A DNA stretch of 64,000 nt, from contig NZ_JAGGOK010000041.1 of NCBI RefSeq assembly GCF_018614615.1, positions 62,001 to 126,000 on the forward strand, in the 5' to 3' direction. The notes below the pieces were generated by a model that was given only the letters and a program-made list of their open reading frames with translations, did not search any database and was not told the origin of the DNA. How positions within the stretch are numbered: position 1 is the first letter of the stretch; every line of letters begins with the position of its first letter. Below, in pieces: positions 26,296-35,526 of this stretch. Source of the DNA: Streptomyces sp. ISL-100. GTDB lineage: Bacteria > Actinomycetota > Actinomycetes > Streptomycetales > Streptomycetaceae. The position numbers and the translations under genes are program-made.

Positions 26296-28500
26296 GTGGA
26301 TGGCATGACAACGGGGCCATCGCTTGGCACGGGCACCGCCGGCTGTGAGAGGGACGGAATGAAACCCACCGGAGTTGCCGACCCGGCCTCACGGCTGCGG
26401 CGGTGGGCAGGCGCCCCGAGGGCGCTGCCCACCGCCGTCGTGACACTGGCCGCCCTCGTCCTGGCCACCGGGATCTTCCGCGCCCTGACCGGGGACCGCG
26501 CGCTGTTCCCCGACGGCACGGTCGGCTGGTCCCTCGCGCTGCTGACCGGGATCATCGTCGGCCATCTCGTCGCCCTCGGCCGCGACCGCTGGTGGGGCGG
26601 CACGGGATCGGGCGCCGCGCTCACCCTGGCCGTGCTTCTGCTGTACGGCTGGGTGCCCGCCGGTCTGGTCAGCCTGGCGGTCGTGGTGCTGGTCGGCATG
26701 GCCCGCAGGCACCGCTGGAAGCAAGGACTGCTGCACGGCGCGGTGGACATACTCGGGATAGGCGCCGCAGCGCTCGTCCTGGCCGTGTTCGGCGACGTAC
26801 CGACCGTCGAGAAGCCCTGGCAGCCGCTGGCGTGGGGGATCGAGACGGTCCCGGAAGTCGTGCTCGCCGCCACGACGTATCTCGCCCTCACCCGGCTGCT
26901 CCTCTGGTACGCGCTGGCGCCGCGGGGCGGACGGCTGCCGTCCGTCGCCCGGACAGCCCTGTACCGGCAGGCGCTCGTCGCGGTCGCCCTGCTCGGCATC
27001 GCACCCCTGATCTGCGTGATCGCGGTGGCGCTTCCCGTGCTGCTGCCGCTGTTCGCCGTACCGCTGATAGCGCTGGACTCCACGCTGTGGATCGCCAGGG
27101 CCCGGGCGGAGGAGCAGCTGCGGGACCCGCTGACGGGGCTGCCGAACCGGCAGTGGCTGCTGGAGCGGGCCTGGCCCGCGCTGGAGGAAGCCGAGAACAT
27201 CGGCACCAGGTCCGCTCTCGTGCTGATAGACCTCGACCGTTTCCGGGCGGTCAACGACACGCTCGGCCACCTGGCGGGCGACCGGCTGCTGATCCAGATA
27301 GCCGACAGGCTGCGCCTGGCGCTGCCGCGCGGGGCGGAGGCCGCGCGGCTCGGCGGGGACGAGTTCGCGGTCCTGCTCCCGAAGGCGGACTCGACGACCA
27401 GTGCGCAGCGCGTCGCCAGGCATCTGGTGGCCGAACTCTCCTCGCCGCTCGACCTGGACGGCCTGACGCTCGTTCTGGAGGCCAGTGCGGGTGTCGCCGT
27501 CTTCCCCGACCACGCGCTGGACGCGGAAGGGCTGCTGCGGCGCGCGGACGTGGCCATGTATCAGGCCAAGCGCGACCGTACGGGCGTAGAGGTCTACGAA
27601 TCGAAGCGGGACAGCAACACGCCGGACCGGCTGGGCCTGCTGGGCGACCTGCGGCGCGCGCTGGACGCGAGCGAGGTCGAGCTCCACTATCAGCCGAAGG
27701 TCCGCTTCGACGGGCAGGTCGCCGGCCTGGAAGCGCTGGTCCGGTGGGTGCACCCGGAGCGCGGGCGGGTCTCCCCGGACGAGTTCATCGCGATCGCGGA
27801 GTCGTCGGGGCTGATGCCGCACCTGACGGAGTACGTCCTGGAGACCGCGCTCGCGCAGGTCGCCCGCTGGCGGGCGCAGGGGCTGAACACTCCGGTGGCC
27901 GTGAACGTCTCGCCGCGCGACGTGCACACGCCCGGCTTCGCCGGCGCGGTCGCCGCCCGGCTCGCCCGGCACGGTGTTCCCGCCGGATCCCTCCAGCTGG
28001 AGATAACGGAGCACGTGCTCCTGGAGGACCCGCAGCGGGCCGCGGACACGCTGGCCGGACTCACCGGGCACGGCGTGAAGATGTCCCTGGACGACTTCGG
28101 TACGGGCTACTCCTCCCTCGTCCACCTCCGCCGGCTCCCGGTGAGCGAGCTCAAGATCGACCGGTCGTTCGTGGCCCGGCTGGCCGTCGACAACGAGGAC
28201 GCCGAAATCGTCCGCTGTACGGTCGACCTCGCCCACTCGCTCGGCCTGCTGGTCGTCGCCGAGGGCGTCGAGGACGACGAGACGTGGGAGCGGCTGCGGG
28301 ATCTGGGCTGCGACGCGGTGCAGGGCTGGCTGGTGGCCGCCGCCATGCCGCCGGACGAGGCGACGGCCTGGCTCCTGGCCCGGGGCGAGCGGGGCTGGCA
28401 CCGCCAGGTCGACCTGGACCGGGTCGCCGCGGCCGCGGCCCTGGAGGAGACCCAGCGCCAGTCCCCGGCCTCGGCGCCGTCCGGCCAGGCGGTGAACTAG
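26296..28500 (+). CDS. rmdB: Membrane GGDEF/EAL c-di-GMP phosphodiesterase (RmdB-like)
   Basis: About 734 aa from GTG 26296 (GAAGGGA upstream; ATG 26359 is another candidate). N-terminal half has 6-8 hydrophobic segments, then GGDEF (ARLGGDEFAVLL) and EAL domains. The EAL domain is complete: EAL as GLEALVRW, catalytic DDFGTGYSSL, ELKIDRSF, and ITEH. This makes phosphodiesterase activity likely. The place between ligA and gatC matches, from memory, SCO5495 RmdB of S. coelicolor, a shown c-di-GMP phosphodiesterase that affects development. The GGDEF motif is also intact, so diguanylate cyclase activity cannot be excluded. Confidence 0.9.
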   Translation: MDGMTTGPSLGTGTAGCERDGMKPTGVADPASRLRRWAGAPRALPTAVVTLAALVLATGIFRALTGDRALFPDGTVGWSLALLTGIIVGHLVALGRDRWWGGTGSGAALTLAVLLLYGWVPAGLVSLAVVVLVGMARRHRWKQGLLHGAVDILGIGAAALVLAVFGDVPTVEKPWQPLAWGIETVPEVVLAATTYLALTRLLLWYALAPRGGRLPSVARTALYRQALVAVALLGIAPLICVIAVALPVLLPLFAVPLIALDSTLWIARARAEEQLRDPLTGLPNRQWLLERAWPALEEAENIGTRSALVLIDLDRFRAVNDTLGHLAGDRLLIQIADRLRLALPRGAEAARLGGDEFAVLLPKADSTTSAQRVARHLVAELSSPLDLDGLTLVLEASAGVAVFPDHALDAEGLLRRADVAMYQAKRDRTGVEVYESKRDSNTPDRLGLLGDLRRALDASEVELHYQPKVRFDGQVAGLEALVRWVHPERGRVSPDEFIAIAESSGLMPHLTEYVLETALAQVARWRAQGLNTPVAVNVSPRDVHTPGFAGAVAARLARHGVPAGSLQLEITEHVLLEDPQRAADTLAGLTGHGVKMSLDDFGTGYSSLVHLRRLPVSELKIDRSFVARLAVDNEDAEIVRCTVDLAHSLGLLVVAEGVEDDETWERLRDLGCDAVQGWLVAAAMPPDEATAWLLARGERGWHRQVDLDRVAAAAALEETQRQSPASAPSGQAVN

Positions 28501-28901
28501 CCCCCGCTTCCCAGCTGCGGGCCGGCGGGTACGGCCCGGGGCTGCGGCCCGGTGGTGCGTGCGCCCGGCCTGGCGGTCGGCCGGGGTGCCCACCCGCGAC
28601 ATCCGCGTCACCCGTGCCGGAGGCGGGGAACGGCGCCTGCTGCATGCGTCGGCGGTGGGCACTGGGCACTGGAGGCCCGCGACTTATGCGCCAGCCGCAC
28701 GGGCGGTGCGGCTGGGAGACCACCCGGCCGGAGGCCGGCCCGTACCCACCGGCCCGCGGGCGGCAATGGCCCGCAGCGGGCACCAGGGCAGCCGCAGCTC
28801 GCCCCGCTCCGCGCCCCCGCTGGCAATCCGTTTCGTGGACAGGGGGCCCGGCCCCATAGGATTGGGCCAAAATCCACACACTCACCCCTGAGGATCGCTG
28901 C
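28501..28901. other. Intergenic stretch between rmdB-like gene and gatC
   Basis: No gene with a plausible start and ribosome-binding site is seen. The stretch is GC-rich with several short inverted repeats just behind the rmdB-like stop (around 28515-28560, candidate terminator) and an imperfect palindrome GGATTGGGCCAAAATCC at 28859-28875, about 26 bp before gatC, that may belong to the gat promoter region. Confidence 0.5.
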
Positions 28902-29198
28902 ATGCCTGGCATCACGCGCGAGGAGGTCGCCCACCTCGCACGGCTGGCGCGTCTGGAGCTGAAGGGCGAAGAGCTCGATCACTTCGCCGGTCAGCTCGAC
29001 GACATCATCGGCGCGGTCGCCCGCGTCTCCGAGGTCGCCGACCAAGACGTACCGCCGACCTCCCACCCGCTGCCGCTGACCAACGTCATGCGCGCGGACG
29101 AGGTCCGTCCGTCGCTCACCCCGGAGCAGGCCCTCTCCGGCGCCCCCGCCCAGGAGCAGCAGCGTTTCAAGGTGCCGCAGATCCTGGGGGAGGACTAA
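28902..29198 (+). CDS. gatC: Asp/Glu-tRNA amidotransferase subunit C
   Basis: 98-aa GatC, the small clamp that stabilises GatA on GatB. Typical start MPGITREEVAHLARLARLEL, the central helix FAGQLDDIIGAV and the C-terminal LRED-like block VMRADEVRPSLTPEQAL followed by RFKVPQIL. It is 6 nt upstream of gatA. The complex turns misacylated Glu-tRNA(Gln) and Asp-tRNA(Asn) into the correct amides. Confidence 0.95.
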   Translation: MPGITREEVAHLARLARLELKGEELDHFAGQLDDIIGAVARVSEVADQDVPPTSHPLPLTNVMRADEVRPSLTPEQALSGAPAQEQQRFKVPQILGED

Positions 29199-29204
29199 AA
29201 AGTC

Positions 29205-30707
29205 ATGACGGACAACACGCACATCATCAAGCTCACCGCCGCCGAGACCGCCGAGAAGATCGCTTCGGGCGAGCTCACGGCCGTCGAGGTGACCGAGGCC
29301 CACCTGGCTCGTATCGACGCCGTCGACGAGAAGGTGCACGCCTTCCTGTACGTGGACAGGGACGGGGCGCTCGCCCAGGCCCGCGCCGTCGACGCGAAGA
29401 AGGCCAACGGCGAGAAGCTCGGCCCGCTGGCCGGCGTGCCGCTCGCGCTCAAGGACATCTTCACCACCGAGGGCGTCCCGACCACCGTCGGTTCGAAGTT
29501 CCTCGAAGGCTGGATCCCGCCGTACGACGCCACGGTCACCCGGAAGCTCAAGGCGGCCGACGTCGTCATCCTCGGCAAGACCAACATGGACGAGTTCGCC
29601 ATGGGGTCCTCGACGGAGAACAGCGCGTACGGCCCGACCGGCAACCCGTGGGACCTGACCAAGATCCCCGGCGGCTCCGGCGGCGGATCGAGCGCCGCGC
29701 TCGCCTCGTACGCAGCCCCGCTCGCCATCGGCACGGACACCGGCGGCTCCATCCGCCAGCCCGCCGCCGTCACCGGCACCGTCGGCGTGAAGCCGACGTA
29801 CGGCGGCGTCTCCCGCTACGGCATGGTGGCGTTCAGCAGCAGCCTCGACCAGGGCGGGCCCTGCGCCCGTACGGTCCTGGACGCGGCCCTCCTGCACGAG
29901 GTCATCGCCGGGCACGACCCGCTCGACTCGACCTCGATCGACGCCCCGGTCCCCCCGGTCGTCGAGGCCGCCCGCAACGGCTCCGTCGCCGGCATGCGCG
30001 TCGGCGTCGTCAAGCAGTTCCGCGGCGAGGGCTACCAGGCCGGCGTCCTCCAGCGCTTCGACGAGTCCGTCGAGCTGATGCGCGAGCTCGGCGCCGAGAT
30101 CGTCGAGCTGGACTGCCCGTCCTTCGACCTGGCGCTGTCCGCGTACTACCTCATCGCCCCGTCGGAGGCCTCGTCCAACCTGGCCCGCTTCGACGCCATG
30201 CGCTACGGCCTGCGGGTCGGCGACGACGGCACGAAGTCCGCCGAGGAGGTCACCGCGCTCACCCGCGAGGCCGGCTTCGGCGACGAGGTCAAGCGCCGGA
30301 TCATTCTCGGTACGTACGCGCTCAGCTCCGGCTACTACGACGCGTACTACGGATCCGCTCAGAAGGTCCGTACGCTCATCACGCAGGACTTCGAGAAGGC
30401 CTTCGAGAAGGTCGACGTGATCGTCTCGCCGACCACGCCCACCACCGCCTTCCCGATCGGCGAGCGCGCCGACGACCCGATGGCGATGTACCTCGCGGAC
30501 CTGTGCACGATCCCGACCAACCTGGCCGGCAACGCCGCCATGTCGCTGCCCTGCGGCCTGGCGCCCGAGGACGGCATGCCGGTCGGTCTCCAGATCATCG
30601 CCCCGGCCATGAAGGACGACCGCCTTTACAAGGTGGGCGCTGCCGTAGAGGCGGCCTTCGTGGAAAAGTGGGGCCACCCGCTGCTCGAGGAGGCACCGTC
30701 GCTGTGA
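29205..30707 (+). CDS. gatA: Asp/Glu-tRNA amidotransferase subunit A
   Basis: 500-aa amidase subunit that frees ammonia from glutamine. The Ser-cisSer-Lys triad is visible: Lys in GVPLALKDIF (about residue 81), cis-Ser and Ser in PGGSGGGSSAALA and GTDTGGSIRQPAA (about residues 156 and 180). ATG 29205 follows GGGGAGG. The stop overlaps the start of the next small ORF. Confidence 0.97.
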   Translation: MTDNTHIIKLTAAETAEKIASGELTAVEVTEAHLARIDAVDEKVHAFLYVDRDGALAQARAVDAKKANGEKLGPLAGVPLALKDIFTTEGVPTTVGSKFLEGWIPPYDATVTRKLKAADVVILGKTNMDEFAMGSSTENSAYGPTGNPWDLTKIPGGSGGGSSAALASYAAPLAIGTDTGGSIRQPAAVTGTVGVKPTYGGVSRYGMVAFSSSLDQGGPCARTVLDAALLHEVIAGHDPLDSTSIDAPVPPVVEAARNGSVAGMRVGVVKQFRGEGYQAGVLQRFDESVELMRELGAEIVELDCPSFDLALSAYYLIAPSEASSNLARFDAMRYGLRVGDDGTKSAEEVTALTREAGFGDEVKRRIILGTYALSSGYYDAYYGSAQKVRTLITQDFEKAFEKVDVIVSPTTPTTAFPIGERADDPMAMYLADLCTIPTNLAGNAAMSLPCGLAPEDGMPVGLQIIAPAMKDDRLYKVGAAVEAAFVEKWGHPLLEEAPSL

Positions 30708-30946
30708 GCCCAATGACCGTCAAGGCCAAGGGATTCAAGAATTCCAAGGCCGGTACGTACCTGTCGATCGGCACCACCGCTTTCGGAGCGATCAGCGTCG
30801 TCAAGCAGGCCAGGATGGCCCGCCGCGACAATGACACGCTCCGGCTCGTCGACGCCGTCGTCTCCGCCGCCGCCATCGCCACCGGCATCGCTCTGCTCTA
30901 TCGCGAGCTGAAGAAGCTCGGCGACGACGACGTTCTGCTGGGTTGA
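30704..30946 (+). CDS. Small conserved-context protein between gatA and gatB
   Basis: 80 aa from GTG 30704 (overlapping the gatA stop as GTGA) or 77 aa from ATG 30713. Basic N-terminus (TVKAKGFKNSKAG), then a hydrophobic stretch TYLSIGTTAFGAISVVKQA, a charged turn, and a second one VVSAAAIATGIALLY ending in an acidic tail. It looks like a small two-segment membrane protein. A small gene sits at this place in S. coelicolor too (from memory). No function is known; co-translation with gatA is likely. Confidence 0.75.
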   Translation: MSPMTVKAKGFKNSKAGTYLSIGTTAFGAISVVKQARMARRDNDTLRLVDAVVSAAAIATGIALLYRELKKLGDDDVLLG

Positions 30947-30962
30947 GAGGGAATGTTTCACC

Positions 30963-32474
30963 GTGACCGTCACTGAACTTGTGCCGTACGAGGACGCCCT
31001 CGCGACCTACGACCCCGTCATGGGCCTCGAGGTCCACGTCGAGCTCGGCACAAAGACGAAGATGTTCTGCGGCTGCTCCACGGAGCTCAAGCAGGACGCC
31101 AACAGCCAGACCTGCCCCACCTGCCTGGGGCTGCCAGGCTCGCTCCCGGTCGTCAACGCGATCGGCGTCGAGTCGGCCATCAAGATCGGCCTCGCGCTCA
31201 ACTGCGAGATCGCCGAGTGGTGCCGCTTCGCCCGGAAGAACTACTTCTATCCGGACATGCCGAAGAACTTCCAGACCTCGCAGTACGACGAGCCGATCGC
31301 CTTCAACGGCTATCTGGACGTCCAGCTGGAGGACGGCGAGATCTTCCGCGTGCAGATCGAGCGCGCCCACATGGAGGAGGACACCGGCAAGTCGCTGCAC
31401 GTCGGCGGCGCGACGGGCCGTATCCACGGCGCGTCCCACTCCCTCCTGGACTACAACCGGGCCGGCATCCCGCTCATCGAGATCGTCACCAAGCCGATCG
31501 AGGGTGCGGGCGTGCGCGCCCCCGAGGTCGCGAAGGCGTACGTCGCCGAGCTGCGCGAGCTCATCAAGGCGCTCGGCGTCTCCGAGGCGCGCATGGAGCA
31601 GGGCCAGATGCGCTGCGACGTGAACCTCTCGCTGCGGCCGCACGGCCGTGAGGAGTTCGGTACGCGCTCCGAGACGAAGAACGTCAACTCCCTTCGCTCG
31701 GTGGAGCGTGCGGCCCGCTACGAGATCCAGCGGCACGCCGCGGTGCTCAACTCCGGCGGGACGATCGTGCAGGAGACCCGGCACTTCCACGAGGAGGACG
31801 GCTCCACCACGGCCGGCCGCATCAAGGACAACGCCGAGGACTACCGGTACTTCCCGGAGCCGGACCTGGTCCCCGTGGCCCCCTCCCGCGAGTGGGTCGA
31901 GGAACTCCGCCGCGGCCTGCCCGAGCTGCCGCGGGTACGCCGCAACCGTCTCCGCGAGGAGTGGGGCGTAAGCGAGCACGACATGCAGTCGATGCTGAAC
32001 GCCGGTGCGATCGACCCCATCGTCGCCACGATCGAGGCGGGCGCGGACGCCGCCTCGGCGCGCAAGTGGTGGATGGGCGAGCTGGCCCGTAACGCCAACG
32101 AGTCCGGCCGCGACCTCGCGTCGCTGCCGATCACACCGGAGCAGGTCGCCCGTATCACCGCGCTGGTGAAGGACGGCTCGCTCAACGACAAGCTGGCCCG
32201 CCAGGTCTTCGAAGGCGTCCTCGCGGGCGAGGGCGGACCGGACGAGGTCGTCGAGAAGCGCGGCCTGAAGGTCGTCTCGGACGAGGGCGCGCTCGGCACG
32301 GCCGTGGACGAGGCCATCGCGGCGAACGCCGGCATCGCGGACAAGATCCGCAGCGGCAAGGTCGCGGCGGCCGGCGCGCTGGTCGGCGCGGTCATGAAGG
32401 CCACCCGGGGCCAGGCGGACGCGGCGCGCGTGCGCGAGCTGATCCTGGAGAAGCTGGGCGTGACCGAGGGCTGA
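30963..32474 (+). CDS. gatB: Asp/Glu-tRNA amidotransferase subunit B
   Basis: 503-aa GatB that phosphorylates the misacylated tRNA and receives ammonia from GatA. Signature VMGLEVHVELGTKTKMFC at the N-terminus, the zinc-site cysteines in CGCS and CPTCLGLPG, NYFYPDMPKNFQTSQYD, and the C-terminal YqeY-like helical tail with VGAVMKATRGQAD. GTG 30963 start, 16 nt behind the small ORF. Last gene of the gat operon; a terminator follows. Confidence 0.97.
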   Translation: MTVTELVPYEDALATYDPVMGLEVHVELGTKTKMFCGCSTELKQDANSQTCPTCLGLPGSLPVVNAIGVESAIKIGLALNCEIAEWCRFARKNYFYPDMPKNFQTSQYDEPIAFNGYLDVQLEDGEIFRVQIERAHMEEDTGKSLHVGGATGRIHGASHSLLDYNRAGIPLIEIVTKPIEGAGVRAPEVAKAYVAELRELIKALGVSEARMEQGQMRCDVNLSLRPHGREEFGTRSETKNVNSLRSVERAARYEIQRHAAVLNSGGTIVQETRHFHEEDGSTTAGRIKDNAEDYRYFPEPDLVPVAPSREWVEELRRGLPELPRVRRNRLREEWGVSEHDMQSMLNAGAIDPIVATIEAGADAASARKWWMGELARNANESGRDLASLPITPEQVARITALVKDGSLNDKLARQVFEGVLAGEGGPDEVVEKRGLKVVSDEGALGTAVDEAIAANAGIADKIRSGKVAAAGALVGAVMKATRGQADAARVRELILEKLGVTEG

Positions 32475-32498
32475 CGCCCGCGTCCTGTACGTACGCCG

Positions 32499-32540
32499 AG
32501 GGGCGGTGCACCGGTGAAACGACCGGCGCGCCGCCCCTTT
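32499..32540 (+). terminator. Terminator of the gat operon
   Basis: GGGGCGG (32500-32506) pairs with CCGCCCC (32531-32537); inner CCGGT/ACCGG extends the stem, and TTT follows. It lies 25 nt after the gatB stop. The rest of the interval to 32871 carries no gene that can be supported; it should hold the promoter of the phospholipase gene. Confidence 0.75.
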
Positions 32541-32871
32541 GCCGGTCCGATTGGTCGGCACAGCCCTGCGTGAAGATCCATGGGCCGGGGAAGTGTCGTT
32601 CCGGTCCGTCGATCGCCTTCGTTGAGAATCACGCGGGTTGAGCCAACGGACCGGCAGTTCGCCGCGATTCAGCGCCGGCTCGCGGACGAGCCGCCGGCGG
32701 AATTCACCTCACCGACCGGCGGCCGGTACTGGGTTCCACTTCGCTGAAGACCTGACGGCCCGTTCAGTGCCGGGCGCCGAGGACGTTCACCGGTGCGCCG
32801 TCCGTACGCCTTCCCTTTGTCATTGCGTGTGATTAGCGTCCCCGCCGTCACACCTGACTCAGGAGGATCAA

Positions 32872-33050
32872 TTGGCCACTGACATGTCCCGGCGGCGGCT
32901 GTTCGCACTCGGCGGGGGCGCGCTCGGCGCGGCTGCCGCGGGGTCTGTGCTGCCCCCGTCGCTCCAGGCCGCGCTCGCCGCCGAGCCGCCGTCCGGCGGA
33001 CTGCGTGCCGTCAAACACGTGGTCGTCCTGATGCAGGAGAACCGGTCCTT
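32872..33050 (+). pseudogene. Phospholipase C gene, 5' fragment (split by element)
   Basis: Start of a secreted phosphocholine-type phospholipase C. TTG 32872 is placed by AGGAGG at 32861-32866. It encodes a Tat signal (SRRRLFALGGGALGAAAAG) and the first catalytic block VKHVVVLMQENRS, where the metal-binding Glu-Asn of PF04185 enzymes lies. At 33049-33050 the gene passes into the integrated element, and the frame stops at 33060. With 40196-42125 it makes an uninterrupted 703-codon frame (702 aa), the usual family length. Confidence 0.93.
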
Positions 33051-33075
33051 GGACGGTTGAAGCCTCCTGTAAGTC
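33025..33075. other. attL of the integrated element
   Basis: Left junction. Chromosomal side carries the GGTC arm of attB (33044-33047); element side carries one arm of attP, AAGCCTCCTG (33060-33069). The crossover dinucleotide is TT at 33049-33050; the two junctions share TCCTT (33046-33050 and 40191-40195). Site limits are approximate. Confidence 0.88.
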
Positions 33076-33162
33076 TAGAGCGGCCCCCTGACCAGCGGAA
33101 CAGCCCCGCCCATGCGCCGGAGGAGACGCACAGACGGGGCCGTGTTGGTGCCGCGCGGTGGC

Positions 33163-34296
33163 CTAGTCGATCTTGGCCGTCCACTTCCCGCGCGACAGAT
33201 GACAGACGCCATCGGGCGTGATCTCCACGCGGCTCCCGTAGAGCGGGAGACTGCCCTCAGCGTTCAGCCGGTTACGGATGCGCTCCAGGGCGTCCCAGAG
33301 TCGCCGGGGGCCGCCCTGGTGGACCGTGGGCGGGTCCGTCCACGTGGCGCTTGCCCGCGCCCATGAGCCGTCCTCGTGGAGCAGCCACGCCGTCCGTTCC
33401 CGGCCCCGTTCCTCGTAGTACGTCTCCACACCCGGTGTGGTGATCTCCAGCATGGACCGGAGTTCCCAGGCGTCCGCCAGGTTCAGGACCGGGTACCGGC
33501 CCGTGGTGATCTCCTCCCCCTCCTGGTCCCGTACGGAGGGGTGCACCTCCCACAGCCGGGGCGGGTAGTCGGCACCGGCCCGGGTCTTCATGAACCCGGC
33601 CCAGTCCCGTTCGATCTGGCCTACGGCCCCGCCGTCCTCACCCTTCCAGGCCGTGAGGATCAGGGACGTGTTCGCGATGGTTGTAACGAGCCGTCCGCCG
33701 GGCCGGAGAGCGGCCAGCCACGACGCTGGGAGGGGCCGTACGGACACTGTGGCCACCAGCCGGTCATAGACGCCGGGGAGTGGCCCCGTGGCGTCGCAGG
33801 CGACGAACTGGGGCCGCAGTCCCATGCGTTCCAGTCGTTCGGCCGCCGCTTCGGTCAGGTACCGGTCCACGTCCACGCTGGTGACCCGGGAGGCCCCGAG
33901 CCGACGAGCCGCGTAGGCGGTTAGACCGCCCGCTCCGGTACCTACGCCCAGCAGCTCCAGGCTGTCCGTGATGCACGCGTGCCGGAGCATGCGGACCACT
34001 AGCCCGGGATGCGTGGCGGAGGATGTGGGCAAGCCTTCCGGCCGGTCATCAGGCTTGGCGTGGTCGGCGTGGAGACCACCGACACTGGTCACCAGGGACG
34101 TGTCACTGTAGGCCGCCCGCGTCCAGTCGTCCGGGGCGGACGGGCCGTCGTGCAGCACCCAGCCGCCCCCGTCCGCGCGAGTCCACCAGCGTGGTACCAG
34201 CTCATGACGCGGGACGCTCGCCACGGGCTCCCGCCACCGCGACACCGGGCCGGTCACCTCGGCCGCCAGCCGTGCCGCATGCTCCTGCCAGTCCAT
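33163..34296 (-). CDS. PCMT-like SAM-dependent methyltransferase
   Basis: 377 aa from ATG 34296 (AAAGGGGTG upstream), 14 nt after the radical SAM stop. The central fold is that of protein-L-isoaspartate O-methyltransferase: N-terminal block VPRHELVPRWW, then SSATHPGLVVRML, the SAM loop ELLGVGTGAGGLTAY (about residue 118), VDVDRYLTEAA with the ribose-binding acid, FVACDATGPLPGVYD, and LRPGGRLVTTI. A C-terminal part of about 150 residues beyond the usual PCMT length is of unknown role. PCMT relatives with such extensions methylate peptide natural products in some clusters (for example graspetides); the partner here is a radical SAM enzyme instead. Confidence 0.85.
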   Translation of the reverse strand: MDWQEHAARLAAEVTGPVSRWREPVASVPRHELVPRWWTRADGGGWVLHDGPSAPDDWTRAAYSDTSLVTSVGGLHADHAKPDDRPEGLPTSSATHPGLVVRMLRHACITDSLELLGVGTGAGGLTAYAARRLGASRVTSVDVDRYLTEAAAERLERMGLRPQFVACDATGPLPGVYDRLVATVSVRPLPASWLAALRPGGRLVTTIANTSLILTAWKGEDGGAVGQIERDWAGFMKTRAGADYPPRLWEVHPSVRDQEGEEITTGRYPVLNLADAWELRSMLEITTPGVETYYEERGRERTAWLLHEDGSWARASATWTDPPTVHQGGPRRLWDALERIRNRLNAEGSLPLYGSRVEITPDGVCHLSRGKWTAKID

Positions 34297-34310
34297 TGGC
34301 ACCCCTTTGC

Positions 34311-35174
34311 CTAGTACGCGGGATCGCATGCCGTTGTGTTGGCCGGGTCGCAGTCGCTGGAGTCATCCGGGGTACAGCCCATGTGCGGGCGGGCCGGGAT
34401 GCGTTCGACGGCCGCCCACCATTCCGGGCTCCCCAGGATGTCCGCCAGCCGCTTGTCCTTGACGTTCCCGCACGGCATGAACCGCGAGAGGACACACAGG
34501 GCCAGACTGCCATCCGGGAGTACGGCCGCGCGCCCGTGCCCGCAGCGTCCGCACAGTTCCGCCACGTCTGGCGTCTCCTCCGTGGCGGCCCGGCCGACCG
34601 CCCGCACACGGTCCGTGTTGATCTGGGTCACGCCGAGAGACAGCAGCTCGGCGCGAGCCTCCGTTACCCGCTGGCCCTCATTGATGTGGACGATGCCCGC
34701 GCGCAGCGGGATGCCGCGCCTCAGCGCCTCTTGGATGTTGGCGCGGGTGCGGAGGTAGCTCCCCGTCCGCGTGGTGATGGCGTCGTGTTCGTCGGGGTCA
34801 TCGCTGTACCAACTAGTGGCGAGCGTGACCCCCTCGCGGCTGAGCAAGCTCCACCAGTGGGGCCGGATGTGGAACAGGTTCGAGTACACCTCGACCTTGC
34901 GTCCCAGACTCAAGGCCAAGGACACCAGATCCGTCCAGGCCGGGTTCAGAGTCGGCTCACCGCCGATGAGCTGTACCTGGGGGATGTCCAACGCTGCCGC
35001 GTCGGTGATCAGCGTCCGCCAGTCGTCCGCCGTCATGGTGCCGTGCGTGCTCTGCGGGCTGGAGTTGGAGAGACAGTGGGTGCACTTGAGCTGACAGCCT
35101 CCGGTGATCTCCAGCTCCAGAGTTGTGAGCAGGCCCACCGGGCTACGGGTCGGGCTATCTGCGATTGCCGTCAC
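34311..35174 (-). CDS. Radical SAM protein with SPASM-like C-terminal cysteines
   Basis: 287 aa from GTG 35174 (GGAG 6 nt upstream; ATG 35186 has no usable site). The 4Fe-4S/SAM triad is CQLKCTHC (about residues 29-36), followed by IGGEPTLNP as the GGE motif. The C-terminus has CGRCGHG, ALCVLS, and a last Cys-rich block (CTPDD, DCDP, ACDPAY), consistent with auxiliary cluster ligands of the SPASM/twitch type used on peptide or protein substrates. Operon with the methyltransferase downstream. The substrate is unknown; the small ORFs just upstream are the first candidates. Confidence 0.87.
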   Translation of the reverse strand: MTAIADSPTRSPVGLLTTLELEITGGCQLKCTHCLSNSSPQSTHGTMTADDWRTLITDAAALDIPQVQLIGGEPTLNPAWTDLVSLALSLGRKVEVYSNLFHIRPHWWSLLSREGVTLATSWYSDDPDEHDAITTRTGSYLRTRANIQEALRRGIPLRAGIVHINEGQRVTEARAELLSLGVTQINTDRVRAVGRAATEETPDVAELCGRCGHGRAAVLPDGSLALCVLSRFMPCGNVKDKRLADILGSPEWWAAVERIPARPHMGCTPDDSSDCDPANTTACDPAY

Positions 35175-35331
35175 GTGTGTCTCCATCCTTGATTGGGAGT
35201 GCTGCGGAGCCGCCCCGGTAGTGGGCTGTCCTTCGTCTTCCACCACCGGGGCGGAGCTGGGGTCCGTCCCTGCCAGGTCTCCCGGTTTGGGCGGGGGCGG
35301 GGAGGTTCGGTCAGTCCGGCAGGGACGGGGT

Positions 35332-35526
35332 TCAGTGGTTGCGGCGCTTCCGGCACAGAGGGCAGAAGCGGGAGCGGGGCGGGTTCGAGCCGGGCGGGAA
35401 GTAGACGACGCCGGAGCGCACGTCCAGCGCGCCCCCATGCGGCGTCCACCAGCCCTCCGGGGAGTTCTCGTACGGGGTGCCCGCGAACGGGTCGGTACGC
35501 GTCTCGGTCGCGCTCTGGGCGGTCAC
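35332..35526 (-). CDS. Hypothetical protein, 64 aa, C-terminal CxxC
   Basis: GTG 35526 overlaps the upstream stop (GTGA). The product starts TAQSATETRTDPFAGTPYE, has an aromatic stretch (GWWTPHGG, VVYFPPGSN) and ends CPLCRKRRNH, a possible zinc site. No family is recognised. It is the last small ORF before the radical SAM gene, 157 nt away, and could be a partner or substrate. The interval 35175-35331 shows no gene. Confidence 0.6.
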   Translation of the reverse strand: MTAQSATETRTDPFAGTPYENSPEGWWTPHGGALDVRSGVVYFPPGSNPPRSRFCPLCRKRRNH

